NCBI RefSeq assembly: GCF_009917525.1
Contig: NZ_QZDU01000013.1
Location: forward strand, 1 to 45,165
Direction: 5' to 3'
DNA from: Acutalibacter sp. 1XD8-36
GTDB lineage: Bacteria; Bacillota; Clostridia; Oscillospirales; Acutalibacteraceae
DNA length: 45,165 bases
Shown here in pieces: positions 1-8,829 of the stretch. Position numbers and translations under genes: made by a program. How positions within the stretch are numbered: the stretch's first letter is position 1; every line of letters begins with the position of its first letter. The notes below the pieces were generated by a model. That model saw nothing but the letters and a program-made list of their open reading frames with translations, was not told the DNA's origin and did no database searches.

Positions 1-22
1 CCGCTCTCTCGAGCGCTTGACT

Positions 23-84
23 ATCTTACCACACTCATCCCCTTTTGTCAACACCTTTTTTCAAATTTTTTTCGATTTTTTTCG
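23..84 (-). promoter_or_regulatory. Strong leftward promoter with phased A-tracts, likely stable-RNA promoter
   Basis: Read on the minus strand, a perfect -35 TTGACA (plus 46-51) and a -10 TAAGAT (plus 23-28) are separated by 17 bases. Upstream of the -35, runs of A about ten bases apart (plus 56-62, 66-72, 76-82) resemble an UP element. Transcription would leave the window at its left edge. Such an architecture near an origin is typical of rRNA or tRNA operons, but the transcribed gene lies outside the window, so the target is inferred. Confidence 0.6.
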
Positions 85-204
85 ACTTTCTATATCTAGA
101 TTTTATTCGCCTCATTTTTCCAATATATGGTATGACTTTCTTGTAATTCCCAGGCATACTTTTGCTTGTCCATCATAGAATTATTTGTAAAGGGGTGTGT
201 TCCC

Positions 205-906
205 ATGAAAATTGAGAAGAAAAAATTTTTGATTTTTGTTTGGCGGGTAGGACTGATTATACTTGTCAACCTAATGATAATAGCTATGCTGCTCAACAGC
301 GGGGGCGCCCATGCCCTTTCAAAGTATGGCTCCACCGGCAGTGAGGTCACTCAGATACAGCAGCGCCTTCAGGAGCTGGGCTATGACCCCGGGGCCGCAG
401 ACGGCATATATGGAACCCGCACTAAAAATGCTATTATATGTTTTCAGCGGGATTATGGCCTAAGCGACGACGGCATTGCCGGGCCCAAAACACTTGCAGC
501 ATTGGGCCTGACTGGAGGCGGCGGCTCCGGCGGCGGAAGCTACGGTGGATTTTCTGAGAGTGATGTTCAGCTTCTTGCTAAGATAATATCTGCTGAATCC
601 CGTGGTGAACCATATCAGGGCCAGGTAGCCGTTGGTGCAGTGATAATGAATCGCATAGCCCATCCATCTTTTCCAAATACCCTTTCGGGCGTCATATATC
701 AGGAGGGGGCCTTTTCCTGCCTGTATGACGGCGGTATAAACGCCCCTGTCGCCGATTCTGCTTATCAGGCTGCCCGGGAAGCTATAAACGGCTCTGACCC
801 CACCGGAGGCGCTATCTATTACTATAATCCAGCCAAGACCACAAATAAGTGGATTTGGTCCCGCCAGGTTATAGCCGTCATCGGTGCGCATAATTTTGCG
901 ATTTGA
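205..906 (+). CDS. sleB: SleB/CwlJ-type cell wall hydrolase with peptidoglycan-binding domain
   Basis: Secreted hydrolase of 233 residues, probably a spore-cortex lytic enzyme or related peptidoglycan hydrolase. An N-terminal hydrophobic segment (about 11-31) acts as signal or anchor. A PG_binding_1 domain follows at about 43-101 (ends in the usual GIAGPKTLAAL pattern), then a glycine/serine linker (103-115) and a Hydrolase_2 (SleB) domain at about 120-232. The conserved acid of the family is seen in SAESRGEP (Glu131), followed by GQVAVGAVIMNR. The start is the ATG at 205 because AAAGGGGTG lies just upstream; an upstream in-frame start at 166 has no such site. SleB proper is often longer and acts with YpeB, which is absent here, so the cortex role is inferred from the family rather than from context. 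The gene is convergent with the AraC regulator. Confidence 0.85.
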   Translation: MKIEKKKFLIFVWRVGLIILVNLMIIAMLLNSGGAHALSKYGSTGSEVTQIQQRLQELGYDPGAADGIYGTRTKNAIICFQRDYGLSDDGIAGPKTLAALGLTGGGGSGGGSYGGFSESDVQLLAKIISAESRGEPYQGQVAVGAVIMNRIAHPSFPNTLSGVIYQEGAFSCLYDGGINAPVADSAYQAAREAINGSDPTGGAIYYYNPAKTTNKWIWSRQVIAVIGAHNFAI

Positions 907-920
907 TATAAAAACTTTTA

Positions 921-950
921 TGGCGGGACCCAAACAGGAATCCCGCCTTT
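921..950. terminator. Hairpin terminator between convergent genes
   Basis: A six-base-pair stem GGCGGG (922-927) / CCCGCC (942-947) sits between the stops of the SleB-like gene and the AraC gene and is followed by TTTATCATT on the plus strand. On the minus strand it is followed by an A/T stretch, so it could serve both genes. Confidence 0.5.
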
Positions 951-954
951 ATCA

Positions 955-1839
955 TTAATCCTTTTCCTTGGCAGCTACAGGCAGCCATATTTCGTACTCC
1001 ATACCATTCCCGGTGCACAAATAATACTCAATATTGACCGGATATGCTAAATCATACTCCCTGTTTCCCGGGAGCCACTCCTGAAATATCTGGGTATTCA
1101 GTGCCTGCAGGCTATCTGTGTTTGCGCTTGGGCTGCGAAACCTTGCCCATTGCGCAGCAGGTATTTCCCGCACCGTCAGACCATCCGGTACCTGCCCTCC
1201 TTTATATGGTCCGGCTACCATGTAGGTAAATGAATCCTCCCCGCTGTCCACGCAGACTCCATACACTCCTATATCATTCTCCGCGACCGCTCTTTCAATA
1301 TCTGTCCCTGGCTCCTTGCCCTGCCAAAGCGGTGTTAAATACTGCTCCATCAGCCTTTCCCACATTTTTGGACACAGTTCGTAGCCCCTGTCCATGGGAA
1401 TGTTCTCCTCAAAACCGATAACCTTAAAGCTGTCCATTTTTTCAACTACATAATCCACATTATATCCCCCTTTTATAGTTATGCTTATTTTTAGAGGTAG
1501 AAAAATTTTTATCTTTCCTCTCTGCTTCTCTATCTGTGAAGGCGGAAAGCCATGGAAGCGCGAGAATGCCTTTGCAAAACTCTCCGGCGTCTGATAGCAG
1601 TATTTATAGGCCACATCTATTATCTTATTACCCCCGGCAAGCAGGTCCATTGCTGCCAAATACAGCCTGCGGCAGCGTATGTACTCTCCCAGACTGTAGC
1701 CGGTCATAATTTGAAAGCCCTTCTGCAAATAGAACGGCGATAGGTTCACCGCCATCCCTATGTCAGCTGGTGTCACAGGCTCCAGCAGATGTTCCTCCAT
1801 ATAGTTGATGGCACCGCGCAGGCTTGTAAGCCACTCCAT
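955..1839 (-). CDS. AraC-family transcriptional regulator with GyrI-like effector domain
   Basis: Regulator of 294 residues. Residues about 8-105 form the double helix-turn-helix of the AraC/XylS family, with the typical signatures LSPFYLQKGFQ and PESFAKAFSRFHGFPPSQ. Residues about 120-290 resemble the AraC effector-binding (GyrI-like) domain, which binds small ligands in proteins such as Rob and BmrR. Having the HTH at the N terminus and the GyrI-like domain at the C terminus is a common Gram-positive layout. It lies 70 bases downstream of the MFS transporter on the same strand, so it is probably cotranscribed with it and may control it. The ligand is unknown. Confidence 0.85.
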   Translation of the reverse strand: MEWLTSLRGAINYMEEHLLEPVTPADIGMAVNLSPFYLQKGFQIMTGYSLGEYIRCRRLYLAAMDLLAGGNKIIDVAYKYCYQTPESFAKAFSRFHGFPPSQIEKQRGKIKIFLPLKISITIKGGYNVDYVVEKMDSFKVIGFEENIPMDRGYELCPKMWERLMEQYLTPLWQGKEPGTDIERAVAENDIGVYGVCVDSGEDSFTYMVAGPYKGGQVPDGLTVREIPAAQWARFRSPSANTDSLQALNTQIFQEWLPGNREYDLAYPVNIEYYLCTGNGMEYEIWLPVAAKEKD

Positions 1840-1909
1840 TTTATACCTCTTTCAGCCTATTTGAGTTTATTATAATCCCTTTTGGGGTAAAAATCCTGAC
1901 TTTTTCTGC

Positions 1910-3115
1910 TCAGTTCTGTCCTGAAGCTTCCCCCTTCTTAAAGGACATGAGAAATACTCCTGCACTTAAAACAAACAGGACGGACACTGTAACATAAAAT
2001 GTCTTGGCCCCAATAGCGTCAAAAACAGCGCCACCCACAAGATTTCCCAATATTCCCGCTACTGATGACATGGATGTAAAAAATGCCTGGGCGCTGGCCT
2101 TTAGATGGCTGGGCGCCAGCTCATATACATAGTTTAGGGATGACCCTAGGAACAGTCCGTTGCCAAGGCCAAACAGCATACAGAACAGCATCATTGTGGG
2201 CAGGGAGTTTGCAAGCAGTCCCAGTCCAAGACATTCCATACCCATTAAAAGCGCGGAGCCAAGTATCAATACACGCAGTGGAAACTTTATCCTCAGCCGC
2301 ACCATAAGCAGCAGGAAGGGTATTTCCATAGTAGCGCGAAGCGCCAGGATTATCCCATACTGTTTTGAGTCCACGCCAATGCTTGCCATATAATACGGCA
2401 GAAAGTTGCCCTCACAGGCCACCGCTATATAAAAGATGAATCCGAAGCCCAAAAACGCTACATACGCCTTATTTTTAAACAATTCCCCCAAGTTTATCGA
2501 ACCCTTTTCACCTTTTTTAGCCGGAGCCTTTGCAGCCGGTTCTCTGGCAAAGAAGGTCATCGTAATTGGTATGAGCATGAAAAGCCCTGTGACCCAAAAG
2601 GTATTCTGTACCCCAAGGCTGGGAAGCCAAGCAGCTATTATCAGGCTGCCAATAGTAAACAGGAAGGAGCCAAGGCTGCGCAGAACGCCAAAATTCAGTC
2701 GTAACTCGTTGCAGTTGCGCACCAGTATATTCTCGGCATACGGGGACATCGACGAGCGGAAAAAGCATACTGCCGGTATGTAGCACATCAAAAGTATGGA
2801 CGAGCCGTGATATTTCACCGGTACAAGTGGTATTAACGCATACATCAACGAGCCCCCTATGAGCACGGTGATGAGCACCTTACGCAAAGAGCCAATCCTG
2901 TCGCTTGCCATGCCCCAGAAGGATACCGACGCTATTCCTACAACTGAGCTCAGCGCATTTACCACACCCATGGACGAGGCGGAAAATCCCGCCCCCTGCA
3001 GGTACACAGCCTGGTAGCACCCGAAGGCCCAGGCAAACCAGAAAAATCCGTTTACACCCACCAGGACTATTGCCTGCCTGCCGCTTGTGTTCAAGCGGGA
3101 AAAGAGTTTTTTCAT
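1910..3115 (-). CDS. MFS transporter (MFS_1_like / PPP-type)
   Basis: Integral membrane transporter of 401 residues with about twelve predicted membrane segments, consistent with the major facilitator superfamily. The N-terminal GVNGFFWFAWAFGCYQAVYLQ segment and the RIGSLRKVLI loop after the second helix resemble the MFS_1_like group that includes 3-phenylpropionate transporters. The loop between the sixth and seventh helices (about 190-210) is rich in lysine and alanine. A strong promoter lies just upstream. The AraC regulator follows on the same strand, suggesting a regulated efflux or uptake pair. The substrate cannot be deduced. Confidence 0.8.
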   Translation of the reverse strand: MKKLFSRLNTSGRQAIVLVGVNGFFWFAWAFGCYQAVYLQGAGFSASSMGVVNALSSVVGIASVSFWGMASDRIGSLRKVLITVLIGGSLMYALIPLVPVKYHGSSILLMCYIPAVCFFRSSMSPYAENILVRNCNELRLNFGVLRSLGSFLFTIGSLIIAAWLPSLGVQNTFWVTGLFMLIPITMTFFAREPAAKAPAKKGEKGSINLGELFKNKAYVAFLGFGFIFYIAVACEGNFLPYYMASIGVDSKQYGIILALRATMEIPFLLLMVRLRIKFPLRVLILGSALLMGMECLGLGLLANSLPTMMLFCMLFGLGNGLFLGSSLNYVYELAPSHLKASAQAFFTSMSSVAGILGNLVGGAVFDAIGAKTFYVTVSVLFVLSAGVFLMSFKKGEASGQN

Positions 3116-3157
3116 TTATTGCTGCTCCTTTTTAGAAAGACGGTCTAGCTACGGTTG

Positions 3158-3185
3158 ATTATATCCCATTTATTATAGATGTCAA
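3158..3185 (-). promoter_or_regulatory. Promoter of the MFS/AraC pair
   Basis: On the minus strand TTGACA (plus 3180-3185) and TATAAT (plus 3158-3163) are 16 bases apart and sit about 45 bases before the MFS start. The -35 overlaps the stop codon of the preceding broken kinase gene, so there is no room for a separate terminator between them. Confidence 0.7.
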
Positions 3186-3690
3186 GGGTTTCCCGCAAAT
3201 ACATCCCGGTATATTTTTTCCACAGCCCCTTCCAGTGACACATCTTCCCCTATGAGCGTCTCTTTTATATTGCCAAGATAGTCCTTCTCCTGCCACCACC
3301 TGCGCATATCCTCTTCACCGAAATCATCCTTATTCAGCTTTGTCTGGTGGCGACGGAGTGTCTCCTCAAATGAGATATCGTAATAGTATGCAAAGATATT
3401 TTTTCTCCCATACTCCTCTATAGCGGCATCAAATAGGGATTTATTGCCGAGTAGGGCAGTATGCCTTCCATGACAGTAAATTCCGAATTCTTGTGCCCAT
3501 ATCTCATGAGCTCTATCATAAGCGGCAGCGAGCGCTCTATGCCCTCTTTGCTCCAGACATGCAGTATCTCCATACGGACCATATCATGAGATATGCGCAT
3601 TGTGTTGGGCCCAAACTTCTCCTGGAGCATTCCCGCGGCAACTGTCTTCCCGCTGCCTGAGTTCCCTCTTAGTATAATTAGCTTTGGCAT
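3182..3690 (-). pseudogene. Frameshifted P-loop kinase (zeta-toxin/uridine-kinase-like)
   Basis: The first part, from the ATG at 3690 (preceded by GGGGAGGG), encodes about 90 residues beginning MPKLIILRGNSGSGKT, a Walker A motif. It continues through ISHDMVRMEIL and VMEGILPYS and then reaches a stop at about 3418. One base out of phase, reading resumes at about 3455 with KSLFDAAIEEYGRKNIFAYY and FEETLRRHQTK and ends at the TGA at 3182-3184. Together the halves give about 168 residues, the usual size of this small AAA-type kinase family in Gram-positive bacteria. One missing base near 3455 explains the break. It may be a true inactivating mutation, a sequencing error, or less likely programmed frameshifting. 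Confidence 0.75.
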
Positions 3691-3710
3691 GATGTCCCTC
3701 CCCATATGTT

Positions 3711-3748
3711 TGTGTCCACATTATATCAGGTGGACACAGACAAAGCAA
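3711..3748 (-). promoter_or_regulatory. Promoter with 9-bp inverted-repeat operator upstream of the kinase
   Basis: A perfect inverted repeat, TGTGTCCAC (3711-3719) and GTGGACACA (3730-3738), brackets a minus-strand -10 TATAAT (plus 3720-3725). A weak -35 TTGCTT (plus 3743-3748) lies at 17-base spacing. A dyad centred on the -10 is typical of a repressor operator. The cognate regulator is not identified. Confidence 0.6.
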
Positions 3749-3816
3749 GCTGCATAATCGACGTATATCGACAGAAAATGTGAATTACTTTTTCTTTTAC
3801 CTCGAAGGGCTCATAC

Positions 3817-3845
3817 TTGAAAAATTGCGGCCTTTGTGCTATAAT
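3817..3845 (+). promoter_or_regulatory. guaB promoter
   Basis: TTGAAA (3817-3822) and TATAAT (3840-3845) with a 17-base spacer form a near-consensus vegetative promoter about 70 bases upstream of guaB. No purine riboswitch fold is visible between it and the gene. Confidence 0.75.
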
Positions 3846-3858
3846 TTTCGATTAATAA

Positions 3859-5394
<1,536 letters not shown>

Positions 5395-5420
5395 TTTCGC
5401 GGATTTTCCGTAAAAAGGTA

Positions 5421-5449
5421 TTGACATTCTCTCTTCTATCCATTATAAT
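5421..5449 (+). promoter_or_regulatory. Consensus promoter of the tRNA pair
   Basis: A perfect TTGACA (5421-5426), a 17-base spacer and a perfect TATAAT (5444-5449) lie 33 bases before the first tRNA. A full-consensus promoter fits stable RNA expression. Confidence 0.85.
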
Positions 5450-5482
5450 AATTAGCGTCCCGTGAATCCGGGACGCATATAT

Positions 5483-5559
5483 GGCGGTATAGCTCAGCTG
5501 GCTAGAGCATTCGGTTCATACCCGAAGTGTCGATGGTTCAAGTCCATTTACCGCTACCA
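5483..5559 (+). tRNA. tRNA-Met (CAT anticodon)
   Basis: A 77-base cloverleaf including encoded CCA. The acceptor stem GGCGGTA pairs with TACCGCT (first pair is G-U), the anticodon loop TTCATAC is enclosed by TTCGG/CCGAA, and the T loop is TTCAAGT. The first pair G-U differs from the unpaired start of bacterial initiator tRNA, and three G-C pairs at the base of the anticodon stem are lacking, so this is an elongator Met tRNA or an Ile tRNA with modified CAT. Confidence 0.9.
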
Positions 5560-5562
5560 AAT

Positions 5563-5637
5563 GGCCCGGTGGTCAAGCGGCTAAGACACCGCCCTTTCAC
5601 GGCGGTAACACGAGTTCGATTCTCGTCCGGGTCACCA
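5563..5637 (+). tRNA. tRNA-Glu (TTC anticodon)
   Basis: A 75-base cloverleaf with encoded CCA, three bases after the tRNA-Met. The acceptor stem GGCCCGG pairs with CCGGGTC, the anticodon loop CTTTCAC is closed by CCGCC/GGCGG, and the T loop is TTCGATT. Cotranscribed with the preceding tRNA. Confidence 0.93.
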
Positions 5638-5689
5638 AAACGGCGGGTTTCGGAAAGTCGAGACCCTGGCAGGCACGATTAAGAAATGG

Positions 5690-5718
5690 CGTCGGGCGGT
5701 TTGCTTCGACGTTTTTCT
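5690..5718 (+). terminator. Probable terminator of the tRNA operon
   Basis: CGTCG (5690-5694) pairs with CGACG (5707-5711), extended by two G-U pairs, and is followed by TTTTTCTT. The stem is short, so confidence is moderate. Confidence 0.5.
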
Positions 5719-5752
5719 TATATCCTACTGAAAGGCATGTGGTGATTATATT

Positions 5753-6256
5753 ATGATAAGGAAAATTTTGGCTTTGGCTGGAGCGGCGGCAATGGCCCTG
5801 ACACTGTCGGCCTGCGGCGGGCAGATGGAGCAGCTGGACACTTTGGAGCCTGTCTCCTCGGGAATAGACTTGGCCCCGGTGGAGGCTGCAGGCTTTGACG
5901 ACAACTTGGACGGGCTCTGCAAGTATATGGAGGCTAATAGGGCCGTGTCCGGTGAGAAAGACAATATGTCCTATAAGGAAATCGGCGCCATAGACGGCTG
6001 TCGCTACCGCTTTAAGTATGACGGCAGCACGGTGCAGGCTGAGTTTTATGAGTTTGACCTGGATAACCTTGACGAGAAGGGCAAGGAATGTGTTGGTTCG
6101 GTCGCTGAAAAAGGCTCTTTCACAGTGCTGGGAAACGAGGCCCCGGCAGTTATGAACGGCAAGTATATGATGGTATACACCGACCCAGACAGCGACGAAG
6201 TAAATAAGGCTCATAGTGACAAGGTGTTAGACCTGTTCAACAGCTTCAAGCCCTGA
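5753..6256 (+). CDS. Small lipoprotein of unknown function
   Basis: A 167-residue protein with a lipoprotein signal: positive MIRK start, hydrophobic core and lipobox LSAC, placing the lipidated cysteine at about residue 22. The mature part is acidic and contains no domain I recognise. The pattern (short lipoprotein, YRFKYDGSTVQAEFYEF in the middle) is seen in many Clostridia hypothetical lipoproteins. The ribosome binding site (GTGGTGAT) is weak. It lies downstream of the tRNAs and ends at a strong terminator. No function is proposed. Confidence 0.75.
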   Translation: MIRKILALAGAAAMALTLSACGGQMEQLDTLEPVSSGIDLAPVEAAGFDDNLDGLCKYMEANRAVSGEKDNMSYKEIGAIDGCRYRFKYDGSTVQAEFYEFDLDNLDEKGKECVGSVAEKGSFTVLGNEAPAVMNGKYMMVYTDPDSDEVNKAHSDKVLDLFNSFKP

Positions 6257-6267
6257 TAGAAAAAGCT

Positions 6268-6306
6268 AAGCCATCCGAGGTATTATCCTTCGGATGGCTC
6301 TTTTTT
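6268..6306 (+). terminator. Rho-independent terminator after the lipoprotein gene
   Basis: GCCATCCGAGG (6270-6280) pairs with CCTTCGGATGGC (6288-6299) with one mismatch and is followed by TCTTTTTT. The T-run overlaps the stop codon of the convergent membrane-protein gene. The opposite strand also has a T-rich stretch after the stem, so it may work for both genes. Confidence 0.88.
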
Positions 6307-6652
6307 ATTGTCCTGCTCTATTCCTTCGAATAACCGCCGTAATAAACATACCGAGCACCCCTACCATCAGATAACAAAAGGCGTAAAACAGAAAGTCCAG
6401 CTCCCACATTTCCAGGAATATCCACGCTCCCGCAATGAACAGCACCGGATTAGCTATCGTCAGCCACCAGCGTGCCTTGGCGTCCCAGCCCGCGAATATG
6501 CCAGTCCCCAGAGCCCATAGCGGCCCTATGATAAAGAACTCCAGAGCTATAAGCACCATGAATGCGTCCATATTCGTAAATCTAGCCGCTCCAGGCATAC
6601 CGAACATTATGGCCGCTGTACCTATTAGCCAGGCTGTAGTTGAGCGCTTCAT
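6305..6652 (-). CDS. Small hydrophobic membrane protein, unknown function
   Basis: A 115-residue protein with four likely membrane helices (about 8-24, 31-52, 62-80, 84-106) and a basic C-terminal tail (RRNRAGQ). It starts 12 bases after the serS stop with its own AGAGGAGAG ribosome binding site, so it is the last gene of the parA-parB-serS transcript. I do not recognise the family. Basic loops face one side, consistent with a simple integral membrane protein. Confidence 0.7.
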   Translation of the reverse strand: MKRSTTAWLIGTAAIMFGMPGAARFTNMDAFMVLIALEFFIIGPLWALGTGIFAGWDAKARWWLTIANPVLFIAGAWIFLEMWELDFLFYAFCYLMVGVLGMFITAVIRRNRAGQ

Positions 6653-6664
6653 ATTTCTCTCCTC

Positions 6665-7942
6665 TTATCCGATAATTTCCTTGCCGCCCATATACATTCT
6701 CAAGGCCTCAGGTATCCTAACCTTTCCATCAGCCTGCAGGTTATTCTCAAGATACGCTATCAGCATACGCGGCGGAGCTACGACAGTATTATTAAGGGTA
6801 TGCGGGAAATAATTCCCTTCGGCATTTTTGATCCTTATACCCAGCCGCCTTGCCTGGGCGTCACCCATATTGGAGCAGCTGCAAACTTCAAAATATTTCT
6901 TCTGCCTGGGGGACCAGGCCTCAACATCCACGGATTTTACCTTAAGGTCCGCAAGGTCACCGGAACAGCACTCTAAAGCACGAACTGGAATATCCAGCGC
7001 CCGGAAGAACTCCACGGAATACCGCCACATCTTATTATACCAATCCATGCTGTCCTCTGGCTTACAGACTACTATCATCTCCTGTTTCTCGAATTGATGG
7101 ACTCGGTACACTCCACGCTCCTCTATGCCGTGTGCTCCGACCTCTTTGCGGAAGCAGGGAGAATAGCTTGTCATTGTCTGCGGCAACTGTTCCTCAGTGA
7201 GCAGCTGTCCGGCGTATTTGCCTATCATGGAGTGCTCGCTGGTGCCTATAAGGTACAGGTCCTCCCCCTCTATCTTGTACATCATATTTTCCATTTCGGC
7301 AAAGCTCATAACGCCTGTAACTACATCACTGCGAATCATGAATGGGGGTATGCAATAGGTAAAACCCTTATTTATCATGAAATCCCTTGCAAAGGCCAAA
7401 ATTGCCTCATGCAGGCGAGCGATATCTCCAATTAGATAGTAAAATCCGTTACCGCTTGTACGGCGTGCACTATCAAGGTCAATACCGTTCAAACGCTCGA
7501 TGATATCTGTGTGATATGGCACCTCAAAGTCTGGAATGACCGGCTCACCAAATCGCTCCAATTCTACATTCTCGCTGTCGTCGCGGCCGATAGGCACGGA
7601 ATCGTCAATAATATTTGGAATGACCATCATGCGCTTTTTTATTTCCTCGGTCATCTCCGATTCTCTGCGCTCCATCTCCTCCAGTTCCTCAGCAATAGCC
7701 GATACTCTTTTCTTTGTTTCCTCTGCCTCCTCCTTTTTCCCCTCTTTCATCAGCCTTCCAATTTCCTTGCTGACTGTGTTTCTCTGCTGCCTCAGCTCGT
7801 CTCCCCTAGACTTGCTGGCGCGGAACTGCTCATCCAGAGCCAATACCTCGTCCACTAACACTAGCTTTTCATCCTGGAACTTCTTTTTGATATTCTCCTT
7901 TACAAGCTCGGGATTTGTCCTCACTAATTTGATATCCAACAT
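6665..7942 (-). CDS. serS: Seryl-tRNA synthetase
   Basis: Class II aminoacyl-tRNA synthetase that charges tRNA-Ser (and tRNA-Sec) with serine. The 425-residue length is standard. The N-terminal helical arm that binds the long variable loop spans about 25-105, visible as a charged coiled coil (EEAEETKKRVSAIAEELEEMERR). The catalytic domain follows, with motif 2 around SPCFRKEVGAHG and motif 3 near NNTVVAPPRMLIAYLEN. It starts two bases after the parB stop, so it is cotranscribed with parA-parB; the parAB-serS neighbourhood is common in Clostridia. No T-box leader is present because there is no gap. Confidence 0.97.
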   Translation of the reverse strand: MLDIKLVRTNPELVKENIKKKFQDEKLVLVDEVLALDEQFRASKSRGDELRQQRNTVSKEIGRLMKEGKKEEAEETKKRVSAIAEELEEMERRESEMTEEIKKRMMVIPNIIDDSVPIGRDDSENVELERFGEPVIPDFEVPYHTDIIERLNGIDLDSARRTSGNGFYYLIGDIARLHEAILAFARDFMINKGFTYCIPPFMIRSDVVTGVMSFAEMENMMYKIEGEDLYLIGTSEHSMIGKYAGQLLTEEQLPQTMTSYSPCFRKEVGAHGIEERGVYRVHQFEKQEMIVVCKPEDSMDWYNKMWRYSVEFFRALDIPVRALECCSGDLADLKVKSVDVEAWSPRQKKYFEVCSCSNMGDAQARRLGIRIKNAEGNYFPHTLNNTVVAPPRMLIAYLENNLQADGKVRIPEALRMYMGGKEIIG

Positions 7943-7944
7943 GC

Positions 7945-8826
7945 TTAACTCTCCTTATCCTGTAATTTTAAGTCTCTCAGTAAATTTTGAAGGTCTTCTT
8001 CTCCATAGAACTCTATCTGAAGCGTTCCCCTTTTCTTCGTGCCCGCTACCTTAACTTTACGGCCTAGATAGTCGCTTACAGCCAACTGAGTTTCGGCGTA
8101 AAACTGGCTGGGCTTAGCGGAGCGCGATACCTCTATGGGCTGCGTTGTCAAAATACTTTCTCCCTGGGCAGATTTTTTTGCTATGGCCTCCAGCTCACGT
8201 ACGGAGATACCTGACTTTGCCTTCTCCGCAGCCAGCCGCATCTCCTCTTCTGATTTAAAGCTCAATAGTGTACGTGCATGACCTGCTGAGAGTTCTCCTT
8301 GCTCTACCATTGCTTGAATGTCTTCAGGCAGATTTAAAAGCCTCAGTGCATTTGCCACTGCCGGTCGAGATTTTCCCACCGCTTCTGCCGCCTGCTCCTG
8401 TGTCATCCCCTGTACGTCTATTAGCTGCTGATAGCCTTTAGCTTCCTCCAAAGGGCTCAAATCTTCCCGCTGGAGATTTTCAATAAGGGCAAAAAGCATC
8501 TCTTCCCCATCAGTCATCTCACGGACTACTGCCGGTACTTCCTGAAGCCCTGCCATTCTTGATGCCCGCCAGCGCCGCTCTCCGGCAACTATCCGATAGC
8601 CCCCGGTCACCATCGGCCGCAATAGGAGCGGCTGCAGTATTCCATGCTGAGCGATGGATTCCGCAAGTTCCGTAAGGGCTGAACTGTCAAATTCTTTTCG
8701 CGGCTGGTCCCGGTTTGGCTCTATATCATCAATACGCACGGTCACCGTGCCTTCACCTTCCAGACTGGAATTCTCCGCGAATATAGCGTCCAGGCCTCTC
8801 CCAAGTCCACCTTTCTTTGCGCTCAT
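7945..8826 (-). CDS. parB: Chromosome partitioning protein ParB (Spo0J)
   Basis: A 293-residue CTP-dependent clamp that loads at parS and spreads, recruiting SMC and stimulating ParA. The N-terminal domain carries the CTP-binding GERRWRASRMAG motif (about residue 76) after the RDQPRKEFD box. The helix-turn-helix that reads parS is at about 135-160 (MTQEQAAEAVGKSRPAVANALRLLNLP), and a dimerising C-terminal domain ends the protein. It begins three bases after parA, so the two are translationally coupled. The second, paralogous ParB-type gene upstream of parA is assigned as noc by position. Confidence 0.95.
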   Translation of the reverse strand: MSAKKGGLGRGLDAIFAENSSLEGEGTVTVRIDDIEPNRDQPRKEFDSSALTELAESIAQHGILQPLLLRPMVTGGYRIVAGERRWRASRMAGLQEVPAVVREMTDGEEMLFALIENLQREDLSPLEEAKGYQQLIDVQGMTQEQAAEAVGKSRPAVANALRLLNLPEDIQAMVEQGELSAGHARTLLSFKSEEEMRLAAEKAKSGISVRELEAIAKKSAQGESILTTQPIEVSRSAKPSQFYAETQLAVSDYLGRKVKVAGTKKRGTLQIEFYGEEDLQNLLRDLKLQDKES

Positions 8827-8829
8827 ACC

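Noticed and set aside
460-933. 157-residue frame opposite the SleB-like gene
   Set aside because: It is the shadow of a clear hydrolase coding sequence, has no start signals, and reads as low-complexity alanine/serine runs.
1064-1074. TTTCCCGGGAG as a Noc-binding site
   Set aside because: It matches only part of the ATTTCCCGGGAAAT palindrome and lies inside the AraC gene. One partial match in 45 kb is expected by chance.
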